Below are positions 38,701-45,487 of a stretch of 64,000 nt of DNA, in pieces. Positions within the stretch are counted from its first letter, which is position 1. Each line of letters starts with the position of its first letter. Below the pieces are notes generated by a model. The model saw only the letters and a list, made by a program, of their open reading frames with translations, was not told the DNA's origin and did not search any database. Source of the DNA: Macrotis lagotis (Eukaryota; Chordata; Mammalia; Peramelemorphia; Peramelidae); NCBI RefSeq assembly GCF_037893015.1, contig NC_133666.1, positions 655,986,869-656,050,868 on the forward strand, written 5' to 3'. The position numbers and the translations under genes are program-made.

Positions 38701-41700
38701 ATAACATGATTAATATGGATGTGTTTAACGTAGTTTTACATGTATAACCAGTATCAGATTGATTTCCATCAGGAAGGAGGGAGGGAGGGAAGGAAGAAAA
38801 GGATAAAAACCTTACCAAAAACAAAACTTCAAGAGTATCAAGGGATTCTCCAGACCAGAAGTTCCTTACACTTAAAAATCATAGGTCTGAATTGTATGTT
38901 TAACCCCCCCCAAATACTAACCAAAATTCTTTAAAAATTATTTTTTTTCCAATTTAAGTAAAATTCTAAGCAGATAATCAGGAATGACTAAAAAAAAAAA
39001 TTAATAGGGTAATAGAAGATTCAACAGGACTGGGTAGACGCTATCATACCAGTTGTCATTTCTAAGCCAGGGAAGTTCTGAGTCTTTCTCCTTAGCTGCT
39101 AAGACAGTCTCCTGTTGAAGACTGAATTCAGAATACATTTTATCTCCGCCCCCTGCCCCAATCTTCTCTTTCTAACTTGCCAGTCAGCCAAACTTGCAAT
39201 CTAGATGTCCTTCTATAAACTTCCTTTGCTCTCTGACCCTCTCCTATCCAATCTGCTGCTGAAGCGTACTGACTTTTAACATCAAAATCTCTCTCATGCA
39301 CAACCCCTTCTTCTCCTTTGACACTTGCCAAACACCATCCCGGAACCTGGACAATTACAATAGCTAGTTCATCATAGACTCAGCTATCAAAATGACCTAC
39401 CTAATTCACAAGGCTGACCAGGCCATTCTAATCCTTATTCAATAAACTCCAGTGATTCTCTATTACATTCGGGAACAAATATAAAATCCTGTTTGAATTT
39501 CAAAGTTCTTCATAACCTGGCCCCTTCCTACCTTTTCCAGTCTTCTCAAACCTTAGAATACTCTCTGACAAGACACTCCTCCTGCCACCTCAGCATTTTC
39601 ACTAGCTATCCCCTTGCCTAGAATTCTCTTCTTCCTCATTTCAACCTCCTGACTTTTCTGGCTTCCTTCAAGTCTCAGCTGAAATCCCACCTTTTGGGAG
39701 GAGCCTTCCCAAGTTCATCTCCAGCTTGTCCCATTATCTTGTACAAGCCCATGGGCCAGACTCTGAGCTCCTTGAGGGCAGGCCCAGTTTTGGCATTTCC
39801 TTGCAAGCCCAGTGCTTGGCTCTATGCCTTAATCCATCAATAAATGATTGTTGACTTAGCTTATAATAGTCTCCAAACTAACTTTTCAGCTATATCTCCT
39901 ATTACTCAGAACAGCTGCTATAGATATTTTGTTGTACATGGGAACCTCCTTGGGCAGGTCTAACAATGGAGTTAATGCAGTCTCTGGGTCAAATGGTATA
40001 TTTTTGTCACTATCTGCATAATTCCCAGGGTAGCTAGGTGGCACGGTGGATAGAGCACAGTTCAAATTCAGACTCAGACACTTGACTGTTACTAGCTGTG
40101 TGACCGTAGGTAAGTCACTTGCATCCAGGGTCATCTCCACTAGTATTCATATCTGGCCACTGGTCCCAGATGGCTTCAGAGAAGATGAGACTGGAGATTA
40201 GCACAGCACCCCCTCACTCAAATCTAGTTCATGTGCTTGTCATGGCATCACCTTCCTGATGTCATGATCTTTTTCAAGATGAAGAACAAAACATAATTCC
40301 CAATTGCTTAAGCTCCACCAAAGCATTAGTGTGCCTACTTTCCCACAATTATTCTCATTTTTTTCTCATCTATGCCAGTTTGCAGTAAGATTAAAATCTT
40401 GGGGGCTGTGCTGATTTACACTTCTTCTATCATTAATGAGCATGCTTTTACATGTTTAATAGTTTATGATTCTTATTTTGCAAACTGGTCCAGGAAAAAA
40501 ATTGGATATTCTAAGAAATTTAGAACTTTCAAGGATTCTTGATGAAAAGACCAGTGCTGAATAGAAAGTTTGACATTCAAATATAAGATTCAAGGGAAGT
40601 ATAAAAAGGAAAAGGAAATTAAAGGACTAATGCTTAAACTATTTACATTCCTGTATGGGAAGATAATACTTTTAACTCATAAAAACTTTCCCTTTATTTG
40701 GGCAGCTAGAAGGCCTGTATATATAGACAAAGGACACAGTTCTAAGTTGAATGTGATGGAATATCTAAAAAAATAAAACTAAGATATGAGAAACAAAAAA
40801 GGAGAGCTACAATGGGGTAAGAAAAGAGCTTTTACAGAAGGGAAAATGGGGCAAGTGGTGGGATACAGAAATATATCTTTCCCTAAAGGAGAACAGGAGG
40901 AGAAGGGGGGATAATGCAGATTGAGGGACATAGTAGTCAGAAGGAAAATACTTTTAAGGAGAGATGGATGAAAGGAGAGGGAATAAACAGGGGGAAATAG
41001 GATAGAGGAAAATACAGTTAGCAATAACTGAAAAAAATTTTTTTTGAAATAAGTTTCTCTCATAAAGGCCCTCTTTTTTTTTTTTAAAGGTTTTTGCAAG
41101 GCAGTGGGGTTAAGTGGCTTGCCCAAGGCCACACAGCTAGGTAATTATTAAATGTCTGAGGCTGGATTTGAACTCAGGTACTCCTGACTCCAGGGCTGGC
41201 GTTCTATCCACTGAGTCACCTAGCTGCCCCCCTCATTTTTCAAATAGAGAAATAAGACAAATTTATAGGAATAAGAACCATTCCCCAAATGATAAATGAT
41301 CAAAAATATGAAGTGTTTTCTGGTAAAGTAATCCAAGCTGCATATAGTTACCTTGCAATAACCTCCTAAGTAGCGTCCATGCCTTCAGATTTCCATTTCT
41401 CCAATCTATTCTATACAAAAATAGCCAAAACCACCTTCTTAAAGGAAAACTCTTAAGTCCTTCCCCTGCTCAAGAACCTTGAGAGGCTCTCTCCTGCCTC
41501 TGAGATAAACTACAAATTCTTTAACTTGGTTTTTAAAGCCCAGTTCCTGGAGACAACTGTCTCTTGGAGTATTTCACATCACTCCTGCCTAGGGGTCTTT
41601 GCCATTCAATCTATCCTTAAATTAATTATTGTCTCTCCAGAAAAGTTTAGCCTGTGAACTGCTTGTGCTTTGCAGGCCTCTACTGCACTTTGCAAGTTTG

Positions 41701-43852
41701 TGAATTAAAAAATCTGGGCATTTACACCTCCCAGGTCAGTTTTGAGTTTTTCACTTCCAAGAACCTTGACTTTGAGGATCTATCTGGCAGCACTGTCAAA
41801 TTCCCAGTCATCAGAAGGACTAAAAGGTCGGCTTCCCTTATTGCCTATGTGACTTTGGGACTCTGGGCCTCAGTTTTCTCATCTGCAAAATGAGCACATT
41901 AAAAACTAAATGATCTCTAATGCCCATCCTAACTCTAACCCTCATCATCTCTAAAGGCTGTTTATGTCTTTGACTCTGTATCCCTAATCTCCTGATAAGT
42001 CTCTTTGCTCAATGATCTATGCACAAACATAAATGTCTGTTTAGTGACAGGACCAAAAATGGTGTCCATTATCCTTATGATTCCATCTAGACTACAGAGG
42101 CATGGTATAGTGCGAAGAACTCTGGATCTGCAGATTGGCCGATATGACTAAAAAAGGAAAATGATCAATGTTGCAGGGGATGTGGGTAAAGGGGGGGTGG
42201 TGGATGCATTGTTGGTGTAGTTATGAACTAATAACTTTCTTTCTGGAAAGCAACTTGGCAATATGCCCGAAGAGCCACAAAATTGTGCATACATTTTAAT
42301 CCAGAGAAATCATTATTAGGTCTATGATATCACAAAAATGGGTAAAAAAAACCCTTATGTACAAAAATATTCAGAATTCTTTTCATGGTGGCAAAGAATT
42401 AGAAATTGAGGGACCATCAATTGGGGATGTGCTCTATTAATGTGATGGAATGTTATTATTCTATAAAAAATCATGAGGGAAGGGAGTTCAGAAAAATCTG
42501 GACTTGCATGATCTGATGCCGAGTGAAGTGAGCAGAACCAGAAAAACTTTATACACATTAACAAGGTGGGGTGATGATCAAACTGTACTGGATCTGCCCA
42601 TTTCATCAATACATTGATCACAGGCAATTCTAAAAAGCTTGTGTTGGACAATGCCGTCCTTATGCAGAGAAGGAGCTGTGGAGTTTAAATCCCCAAGTTT
42701 AGCCTCTTTTTAAAAGTTGTCTTATGCATTATTTCGTTTTATATTTTTTTCCTCCTTCCGTTTGGATTTGGTTTTTCTTTCACATGATTAATATGGATCC
42801 GTAGTTAGCACAATTACACATGTAGAGCCTATGTTAGATTGCTTTCTGTCAGGGTGGAGGAGAAACATATAAAACTCAAAAACCTTCCCCCAAAAATGAC
42901 TGGGAAAAAAACACCATTGCATGAAGTTGGAAAGACAAATACAAATATTATTTAAAAACAAGTGGCCTGGATCTGGAGCAGCCCCCCCCCCATCTGCCAC
43001 CCTTCATCCCCGAGGGCCGGCTTCTCTGCAGGGGTGCTGGGGTCCCGCCTCAGCCCGCCATCCTCTTCACCTCCTCCTTCACCCCCACATCGGGCCGCCC
43101 CTGCCCGCCCCCCGCATGCCCGGGGGACAATAACAGTGACGTTTCCCCCCAAGTCCTGCTAAGGGAGCTGCCGTGGTGGGGGACTCGGCCAAGGTCACTC
43201 GCCCCGGAGCACGAGGAGGGGCGGCCGGGCCGGGGCCAGTCTCACCTGGGCGGCGGCCGATGTCCGCCGGGGACGCGGGGCCGGGGCCGGGGCCAGGGTC
43301 GGGACCGGGACCCAGGTCGGGGCCGGGGCCGAGGTCAGGGCCGGGGCCGAGGTCAGGGCCAGGGCCGGGGCCGGGGCCGGGGCCAGGGTCGGGGCCGAGG
43401 TCGGGGCCAGGGCCGAGGTCGGGGCCAGGGTCGGGGCCGGGGCCAGTCTCACCTGGGCGGCGGCCAATGTCCGCAGGGGACGCGGGGCCGGGGCCAGAGT
43501 CGGGGCCGAGATCAGTCTCACCAGGGCGGCGACCGATGTCCGCCGGGGACGCGGGGCCCGGACCGGGGCCAGGGTCGGGTTCGGGGCCGAGATCAGGGCC
43601 GGGGCTGGGGCCAGTCTCACCTGGGCGGCGGCCGATGTCCGCCGGGGACGCGGGGCCGGGGCCAGGGTCGGGACCGGGACCCAGGTCGGGGCCGGGGCCG
43701 AGGTCGGGGCCGGGGCAGGGGTCCGGGCGGGCGGCCCCCGCCCACTGCTCCCGGAGGCGGACGAGGCAGCGCAGCAGCAGCACCACGGCCGAGGCGCCCA
43801 GCAGCTCCCAGGCCAGCGTCCGCCACTCGCCGGGCCCCTCGGCCCACCACAT
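13401..43852 (-). CDS. ANKLE2: ANKLE2, complete coding region in 13 exons
   Basis: Ankyrin-repeat and LEM-domain protein 2 of the ER and inner nuclear membrane. It promotes BAF dephosphorylation (PP2A recruitment, VRK1 inhibition) during nuclear-envelope reassembly, and its human orthologue is linked to microcephaly. Thirteen GT/AG exons join to 3075 nt (1024 aa; human 938). In order: N-terminal hydrophobic segment (about residues 14-28, [16 protein letters not shown]); a Pro/Gly linker; LEM domain (about 82-129, [20 protein letters not shown]); a caulimovirus-viroplasmin-like segment (about 240-280, [14 protein letters not shown]); ankyrin repeats (about 368-495, including [15 protein letters not shown]); and an SPGRYSPV-type tail. 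The ATG at 43852 has a purine at -3 and the same N-terminal pattern as human (MLW... versus MWW...). No frameshift or premature stop was seen. Exon 1 may end at any of four donors (see finding). Confidence 0.96.
13809..13940 (-). CDS. ANKLE2: ANKLE2 exon 12
   Basis: Acceptor TATTCTAG|GGAAGAACC; donor GGCAAAG|GTAATA; 132 nt, phase 2 to 2. Encodes [20 protein letters not shown] and [13 protein letters not shown]. Confidence 0.95.
14559..14708 (-). mobile_element. tRNA-headed SINE
   Basis: Reversed copy flanked by CTTAAATGAATAAT (14545-14558 and 14709-14722), in ANKLE2 intron 11. Confidence 0.85.
14857..15637 (-). CDS. ANKLE2: ANKLE2 exon 11 (large, disordered)
   Basis: Acceptor TATACAG|GCAGGAGC; donor CAAGG|GTAAGA; 781 nt, phase 1 to 2. 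Begins [20 protein letters not shown] and continues [14 protein letters not shown]; the rest is Ser/Thr/Asp-rich, weakly conserved and probably disordered. A second CAG lies 4 nt into the exon; using it would break the frame. Confidence 0.95.
16620..17345. other. unclassified intronic block, perhaps LTR-derived
   Basis: In ANKLE2 intron 10. A TATA-like GTATAAAAGGAGGCC at 17300-17314 follows 600 bp that match no listed repeat. This could be part of an old LTR on the + strand, but no partner, poly(A) signal or terminal repeat was found. Confidence 0.2.
17459..17652 (-). CDS. ANKLE2: ANKLE2 exon 10
   Basis: Acceptor TTTTTTCAG|GGAGTTAG; donor CCTCTG|GTAAGA; 194 nt, phase 2 to 1. Encodes [36 protein letters not shown] and QQETGE, a strongly conserved segment. 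Confidence 0.96.
17759..17789. repeat. (CA)n microsatellite
   Basis: About 15 CA units near ANKLE2 exon 10. Confidence 0.95.
18983..19126 (+). mobile_element. tRNA-headed SINE
   Basis: Copy with part of box A lost (GGTGGTGCTAGAGCACC); flanked by AAGTTAAGG repeats. Confidence 0.8.
19240..19690 (+). mobile_element. two adjacent L1 3' end fragments
   Basis: 19310-19430 has CTTCTGTGGGGGTTGGGGGA plus AAATTGTAAAACTAAAAATA; 19480-19690 has ACAATTGTACATGTACAGCC and CTATCTTTGCATGTAAATGG. Both are marsupial L1 3' UTR types in ANKLE2 intron 9. Confidence 0.55.
19730..19910 (+). mobile_element. tRNA-headed SINE
   Basis: AGGTGGCGCAGTGGATTGAA to a long A-rich tail, ANKLE2 intron 9. Confidence 0.8.
19915..20320 (+). 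mobile_element. degenerate L1 ORF2-end fragment
   Basis: Blocks such as AGATAAGTGATCAGAGAACA, GAGAAATGCAAAAACAAAAT and GACCCAGAGATTTTACTACT align with the L1 stretch at 47390-47730. Old and heavily mutated. Confidence 0.5.
20640..20815 (+). mobile_element. L2/MIR-age fragment
   Basis: TTTCTATATGCGAGACCCTA, then TAAGGAGTTCACACTCTAAT, a decayed 'tactatgtgccagg...aaggagctcac' repeat. Confidence 0.45.
21672..22220 (+). mobile_element. MIR-tailed marsupial SINE, split by a second SINE
   Basis: 5' part 21672-21850 (GGGCAGCCAGGTGGCAGC ... ATCTGTAAAATGAGCTGGAG) and 3' remnant at about 22186-22220 (AGACATAACTGAATAACAAC), separated by the reversed SINE at 21860-22185. Confidence 0.65.
21860..22185 (-). 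mobile_element. composite tRNA-headed SINE (long tail type)
   Basis: Reversed: tail half TTTGTCCTTCATTCCC ... GCCCTGAATGTGAGG, then tRNA-like head 22060-22185. Same family at 40030-40295 and 52350-52570. Confidence 0.65.
22428..22534 (-). CDS. ANKLE2: ANKLE2 exon 9
   Basis: Acceptor TTTCTTAG|GCAGAAG; donor GTAGGAAG|GTAACC; 107 nt, phase 0 to 2. Encodes [20 protein letters not shown] and [13 protein letters not shown]. Confidence 0.96.
23069..23247 (-). CDS. ANKLE2: ANKLE2 exon 8
   Basis: Acceptor TTTCATCAG|GCCATTT; donor ATCCAAG|GTAGGT; 179 nt, phase 1 to 0. Encodes [26 protein letters not shown] and [12 protein letters not shown]. Confidence 0.96.
24141..24290 (+). mobile_element. tRNA-headed SINE
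   Basis: AGGGCAGCTAGTTGGTGTAG to A-rich tail, inside the second half-L1. Confidence 0.8.
24430..24560 (+). mobile_element. degenerate tRNA-headed SINE
   Basis: GGGGCAGCCAAGTGGCATAG ... CACCTTGCAAAAAGTAAAAG; strongly diverged. Confidence 0.6.
24690..24752 (-). mobile_element. tRNA-headed SINE head fragment
   Basis: CTTGACTCCAGGGCCAGTGC ... CACCTAGCTGCC; only the first ~60 bp of the family. Confidence 0.6.
25498..25711 (+). mobile_element. SINE insertion with 60 bp of 5' foreign sequence
   Basis: Unit between AAAAATGAAGTCTAG copies (25483-25497 and 25712-25726). A SINE-head scrap, GGGTGTCTAGGTGGCG, is followed by about 60 bp of non-SINE sequence (about 25513-25573) and a full SINE with a long A-tail. 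The 60 bp is the reverse complement of 27081-27147, which sits next to another SINE. Confidence 0.75.
25727..25806 (+). mobile_element. short L1 3' tail insertion (80 bp)
   Basis: TTCTGTGGGGGCAGGGGGA through AAATAAAATC and an A-run, inserted into the half-L1 ORF1. AAAAATGAAGTCTAG lies on both sides (25712-25726 and 25807-25821), so it is a discrete 5'-truncated insertion. Confidence 0.75.
26925..27079 (-). mobile_element. tRNA-headed SINE (possible source locus)
   Basis: Reversed full copy directly beyond the 5' end of the second half-L1. Its upstream flank (27081-27147) recurs in the unit at 25498-25711. Confidence 0.8.
27530..27690 (+). mobile_element. MIR/L2-age fragment
   Basis: TAAGTGTCTACTATGTGGTA, TGGGCTAAGTGCTTTACAAA, then CCTCACAACAAATCT. 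Ancient repeat in ANKLE2 intron 7. Confidence 0.45.
28075..28141 (-). CDS. ANKLE2: ANKLE2 exon 7
   Basis: Acceptor TTTCAACAG|GTAATTTG; donor TTAAAAG|GTAGGT; 67 nt, phase 0 to 1. Encodes [20 protein letters not shown] and LK, the end of the ankyrin region. Confidence 0.95.
28231..28390 (+). mobile_element. tRNA-headed SINE
   Basis: GGGGGCAGCCAAGTGGTGCA to A-rich tail, beside exon 7 of ANKLE2; GGAAAGGAAAG-like flanks on both sides. Confidence 0.8.
29032..29290 (+). mobile_element. MIR-tailed marsupial SINE
   Basis: GGGGCAGTTAGGTGGATTCA, CATCTGTAAAATGAGCTGGA, GAATTGGACACAACTGAATA: the longer family whose 3' half is MIR-like. Confidence 0.75.
29300..30840. other. unassigned intronic sequence
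   Basis: ANKLE2 intron 6. Opposed frames of 107-114 codons overlap at 29683-30166, but neither has a known motif, splice context or coding-like composition. Nothing else identified. Confidence 0.4.
30850..31480 (+). mobile_element. L2-like LINE fragments
   Basis: Two blocks: CTGCCTCAAATCTCTCCCCA with CCATCCTCCCCTCAGCTATC, then TAAGTGCCTATTATGTGCCA with TCCTCAAGGAGCTCATAATC. Ancient, in ANKLE2 intron 6. Confidence 0.5.
32048..32170 (-). CDS. ANKLE2: ANKLE2 exon 6 (ankyrin repeat)
   Basis: Acceptor TTTATTTTAG|GGAAAC; donor GAAGAT|GTAAGT; 123 nt, 41 codons, phase 0. Translation includes [18 protein letters not shown] and ends [14 protein letters not shown] is the ankyrin signature. Too short to stand out as an isolated ORF; found by splice sites and homology. 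Confidence 0.95.
32695..32709 (+). repeat. target-site duplication, left copy (MDH2 retrocopy)
   Basis: GGATCTGTCATGTCA, identical to 33177-33191. Confidence 0.95.
32710..33176 (+). pseudogene. MDH2: MDH2 retrocopy, 3'-truncated and tailless
   Basis: Spliced, intronless copy of mitochondrial malate dehydrogenase mRNA: ~39 nt of GC-rich 5' UTR, ATG at 32749, then 142 codons with [13 protein letters not shown] (the NAD-binding glycine motif) and [11 protein letters not shown] (substrate-binding loop). It stops at the family's IIANP region (here IIAYP), before the catalytic His. An exact 15-bp direct repeat, GGATCTGTCATGTCA, flanks it (32695-32709 and 33177-33191), which marks retrotransposition. 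There is no poly(A) and the 3' 60% of the CDS is missing. The frame is still open through the 3' repeat to 33201. It sits in ANKLE2 intron 5, antisense to ANKLE2. A functional enzyme is excluded. Confidence 0.93.
33177..33191 (+). repeat. target-site duplication, right copy (MDH2 retrocopy)
   Basis: Exact repeat of 32695-32709; it begins directly after the truncated MDH2 sequence with no intervening A-tract. Confidence 0.95.
33408..33433. repeat. (TC)n microsatellite
   Basis: CTCCTCTCTCTCTCTCTCTC run in ANKLE2 intron 5. Confidence 0.9.
33894..34082 (-). CDS. ANKLE2: ANKLE2 exon 5 (first ankyrin repeat region)
   Basis: Acceptor TTGTTTCAG|GAAGGA; donor AAACAG|GTGAGT; 189 nt, phase 0. Encodes [20 protein letters not shown], an ankyrin repeat start, then [20 protein letters not shown]. 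Confidence 0.96.
34247..34440 (-). CDS. ANKLE2: ANKLE2 exon 4
   Basis: Acceptor TTGATGACAG|ATGGTT; donor GTTCAG|GTAAGC; 194 nt, phase 1 to 0. Encodes [19 protein letters not shown] through [16 protein letters not shown]. Confidence 0.96.
34795..34958 (+). mobile_element. tRNA-headed SINE with 14-bp target duplication
   Basis: Flanked by exact AGAAATCACCCTGT (34781-34794 and 34959-34972), ANKLE2 intron 3. Confidence 0.9.
35066..35260 (-). CDS. ANKLE2: ANKLE2 exon 3 (viroplasmin-like segment)
   Basis: Acceptor TTTAATCTAG|AAAGGATT; donor TCAAG|GTGGGT; 195 nt, phase 1 to 1. Encodes [20 protein letters not shown] and [12 protein letters not shown], the block related to the caulimovirus VI / RNase H1 N-terminal fold in this family. 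Confidence 0.96.
36140..36390 (+). mobile_element. L1 3' end fragment
   Basis: L1 3' UTR-like: CACAACATGACTAACATGTA, then CCTATATCAAATTGCTTACC, a G-rich run and an A/T tail. ANKLE2 intron 2. Confidence 0.55.
36940..37095 (+). mobile_element. MIR3-like SINE
   Basis: CACAGATTTAGAGCTGGAAA, GGTCATCTAGTCTAACTTCT, ATTTTAGAGATGAAGCAAAG: the typical order of an ancient MIR-type SINE. Confidence 0.55.
37627..38106 (-). CDS. ANKLE2: ANKLE2 exon 2 (LEM domain)
   Basis: Acceptor TTGTCCCTAG|ATAAATT and donor AAATG|GTAATT; 480 nt, phase 1 to phase 1. The LEM domain follows a Met four residues in ([20 protein letters not shown]). The exon ends [19 protein letters not shown], which matches human closely. 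Confidence 0.97.
38300..38455 (+). mobile_element. tRNA-headed SINE
   Basis: GGGGTAGGCTAGGTAGCACA to A-tail, ANKLE2 intron 1. Confidence 0.8.
38525..38815 (+). mobile_element. L1 3' end fragment
   Basis: Same L1 3' UTR signature (CATAACATGATTAATATGGA), with a GGAGGGAGGG-rich stretch at 38770. ANKLE2 intron 1. Confidence 0.6.
39345..39862 (+). mobile_element. L2-like LINE 3' end
   Basis: Contains CTTCCTTCAAGTCTCAGCTG, TGAGCTCCTTGAGGGCAGG and the terminal AATAAATGATTGTTGACTT, the recognisable L2 3' end. ANKLE2 intron 1. Confidence 0.7.
40030..40295 (+). mobile_element. composite tRNA-headed SINE (long tail type)
   Basis: Head AGGGTAGCTAGGTGGCACGG, then the tail GCTTGTCATGGCATCACCTT and GATGTCATGATCTTTTTCAA. 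Confidence 0.7.
40490..41040 (+). mobile_element. half-L1 3' part, third copy (fragment)
   Basis: Begins in the end of ORF1 (GAAAAGACCAGTGCTGAATA, then AAAGTTTGACATTC) and runs directly into the same downstream block as the other two copies (TTCCTGTATGGGAAGATAAT, TATATAGACAAAGGACA). Truncated at both ends. Lies in ANKLE2 intron 1. Confidence 0.6.
41074..41231 (-). mobile_element. tRNA-headed SINE
   Basis: Reversed copy, T-run to TCACCTAGCTGCCCC. Confidence 0.8.
41365..41580 (+). mobile_element. L2-like LINE fragment
   Basis: CCACCTTCTTAAAGGAAAAC and GAGAGGCTCTCTCCTGCCTC resemble the L2 3' region at 39430-39500 and 51840-51880. Confidence 0.45.
42140..42910 (+). mobile_element. L1 3' end fragment
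   Basis: Diverged version of the same L1 segment as 47560-48350 (ATGATCAATGTTGC, ATATTCAGAATTCTTTTCAT, ACATGATTAATATGGATCCG). Lies in intron 1 of ANKLE2 just before the CpG island. Confidence 0.7.
43231..43720. repeat. GC-rich minisatellite spanning ANKLE2 exon 1 end / intron 1 start
   Basis: Nested tandem array. The short unit reads GGGGCCRGGTC-like (coding strand giving PGPDLGP). A longer unit carries CAGTCTCACCTGGGCGGCGG plus GATGTCCGCCGGGGACGCGG, at about 43237, 43444, 43513 and 43612. Each long unit holds one minus-strand splice-donor match. The spacings of 207, 69 and 99 bp are all multiples of three, so the frame stays open through the array. The + strand is strongly G-run rich and could form G-quadruplexes on the template strand. 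Confidence 0.9.
43621..43852 (-). CDS. ANKLE2: ANKLE2 exon 1 (shortest form)
   Basis: ATG at 43852-43850 and donor CCCAG|GTGAGA after 43621, phase 1; 77 codons plus one base. Encodes the membrane segment and a Pro/Gly-rich linker ending ADIGRRP. Three further in-frame donors of the same sequence lie downstream at 43522, 43453 and 43246, so the true 3' end is uncertain. The shortest form is closest in length to human exon 1. Confidence 0.8.
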
Positions 43853-43898
43853 GGCCGCGCCGGCCGCGACGCCGCCTCCCCCGCGGCCTGGGGCCGCC

Positions 43899-43899
<1 letters not shown>

Positions 43900-43935
<36 letters not shown>
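43900..43935. repeat. (CTCCGG)6 hexamer in ANKLE2 5' UTR
   Basis: Six tandem CTCCGG copies on the + strand (CCGGAG in the transcript), about 48-84 nt before the ANKLE2 ATG. Probably length-variable. Confidence 0.85.
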
Positions 43936-43936
<1 letters not shown>

Positions 43937-45231
43937 CGCCTCGACCGCGCCGGGGGCCTCCGGGGCCTCACCGCGTCGGCTGCGTGCGCAGCCCGCCTGG
44001 CCCGAGCGACGCCTGACGGGAAGGGAGACAGAGGGCCGGAGGGCCTCCGGGGCCCCGGGGCCGCCGCGTCCGCTCCGCGGCCCGGGGCGGCAGCGGGGGG
44101 CGCCCGGCCGACCGGGCGCCAACGGGAACCGGGGAACGCCCGAGGGCCGCAGCGCGGGCTCAACGGCGGGCAGCGGAACGCCAGCGCGCACGCGCGCCCG
44201 GGCCACGCGCCCCTCCCGGAGGCTGGGGCCCAGGCGAGGCCGCCCCGCGGCGTTCTCTCCGCCCCCGCCGGCCCCGCCCCCACCCCGGCTCCGCCCAGGG
44301 CCCCACCCCACATCCGGGGAACCTCCTAAAACGTGCCGCGGGCAGCGCCCCCCTCGGGGGCACCCGTACCGGCCTGACCCCATCCCCGCCGGCGCGCCCT
44401 TTGCCCTCCGCCCCTCCGCGGAGGCCGGACCCCGAGCGGCTTCGTCTCGGGGCAGTTGCGTCATCACAGTCCGCCCGAGGGGGCTGCCGCGGCGGGGGGA
44501 GGGGTGAAAGTTCAACCTGGGCCTTCCGCCCTGGGGATGGACCGGGTCTACGGACGAGCGGGGCCGCGCCCGCTGCTTGTCGATTGGTGGAACGTGGTGG
44601 GGGAGGAGCCTGGGCGCCCCGCCCCGGACGCGCCCCGCCCCCACCGGCACACGCCCTGACGGACACCTCACCGCGAGGCTGGGCCGTGTCCGTGCCCGCG
44701 CCCTCGGCCCCGGAGGGGGGCCGCGCTTGTGCCCAGACCGTGGCGCTTCCCAGGCCCGGCCCCCAACTACGCCGCTTTCCCTCCTTTAATTATTTCTTAG
44801 TTATCCTGGAGATGGCCAGTGAAAAGAGGATGCTCGGATCTGGTTAATAAAAGACAGGGGTGGGATAACGGGATTATTCCCATAGGCCCACAGATGGAGG
44901 GAGCCTGAAAGGGATCCCCCAAAACCGAGCCTTTTTCTTGGGGGGGTATAAATATTACAGTGGTGTGGGTCTTCAGTAGATGGGATCAAAGGACTTGTGT
45001 TCACCAAGGCCGAAAGGATCCTTGCCAATGACTTCATGAATTTCCTCCCGATTTTGGGTTTTATCAGTTATGTTTGGGGATGGGTCTCATCTTGATAGAA
45101 ATTTAGAGAAAAACTCTTTAAAAGAAGCTTCAAGCATTAGGAAACGTTGTTTAGGTGACCAATAACCTTTCTACCTACCTTATCTTACAGGTATAGATTT
45201 TTATAAAATACCATTTTTGTTCTCATTTGTT

Positions 45232-45384
45232 TTGTTTTTAGGTTTTTGCAAGGCAGATAGGGTTAAGTGGCTTGCCCAAGGCCACACAGCTAGGTAATTA
45301 TTAAGTGTCTGAGACCAGATTTGAGCCCAGGTACTCCTGACTCCAGGGCCAGTGCTTTATCCAGTGTGCCACCTAGTTGCCTCT
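45232..45384 (-). mobile_element. tRNA-headed SINE
   Basis: Reversed copy, AGGTTTTTGCAAGGCAGATA to GCCACCTAGTTGCC, just upstream of the ANKLE2 CpG island. Confidence 0.8.
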
Positions 45385-45420
45385 AATGTTTTCTTTATCC
45401 TTGTTTATGTATAAATACCC

Positions 45421-45441
45421 CTCTCTCTGTCTCTGTCTCTG

Positions 45442-45486
<45 letters not shown>

Positions 45487-45487
45487 T
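45421..45487. repeat. (CT)n / (GTCTCT)n microsatellite
   Basis: CTCTCTCTGTCTCT units, then a pure CT run. Confidence 0.95.

Larger units (their letters stand above)
43000..44800. promoter_or_regulatory. CpG island and ANKLE2 promoter
   Basis: About 1.8 kb of very G+C-rich, CpG-dense sequence, sharply unlike the AT-rich flanks, and centred on ANKLE2 exon 1 (minus strand). Upstream of the ATG are several CCCCGCCC-type GC boxes (44260-44310), a TTGCGTCATCA (44456-44466; ATF/CREB-like TGACGCAA on the minus strand) and an inverted CCAAT box ATTGG (44583-44587). No TATA box was seen, so start sites are probably dispersed. Confidence 0.85.

Noticed and set aside
43173-44507. 444-codon open frame on the + strand across the CpG island
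   Set aside because: GC-rich DNA lacks stop codons; the frame is antisense to ANKLE2 exon 1, is made largely of the minisatellite and Pro/Ala/Gly/Arg runs, and has no domain.
43853-44671. In-frame upward extension of ANKLE2 beyond the ATG at 43852
   Set aside because: The frame is open only because of composition; the MWW start matches the human N-terminus and the upstream text is low-complexity promoter sequence.
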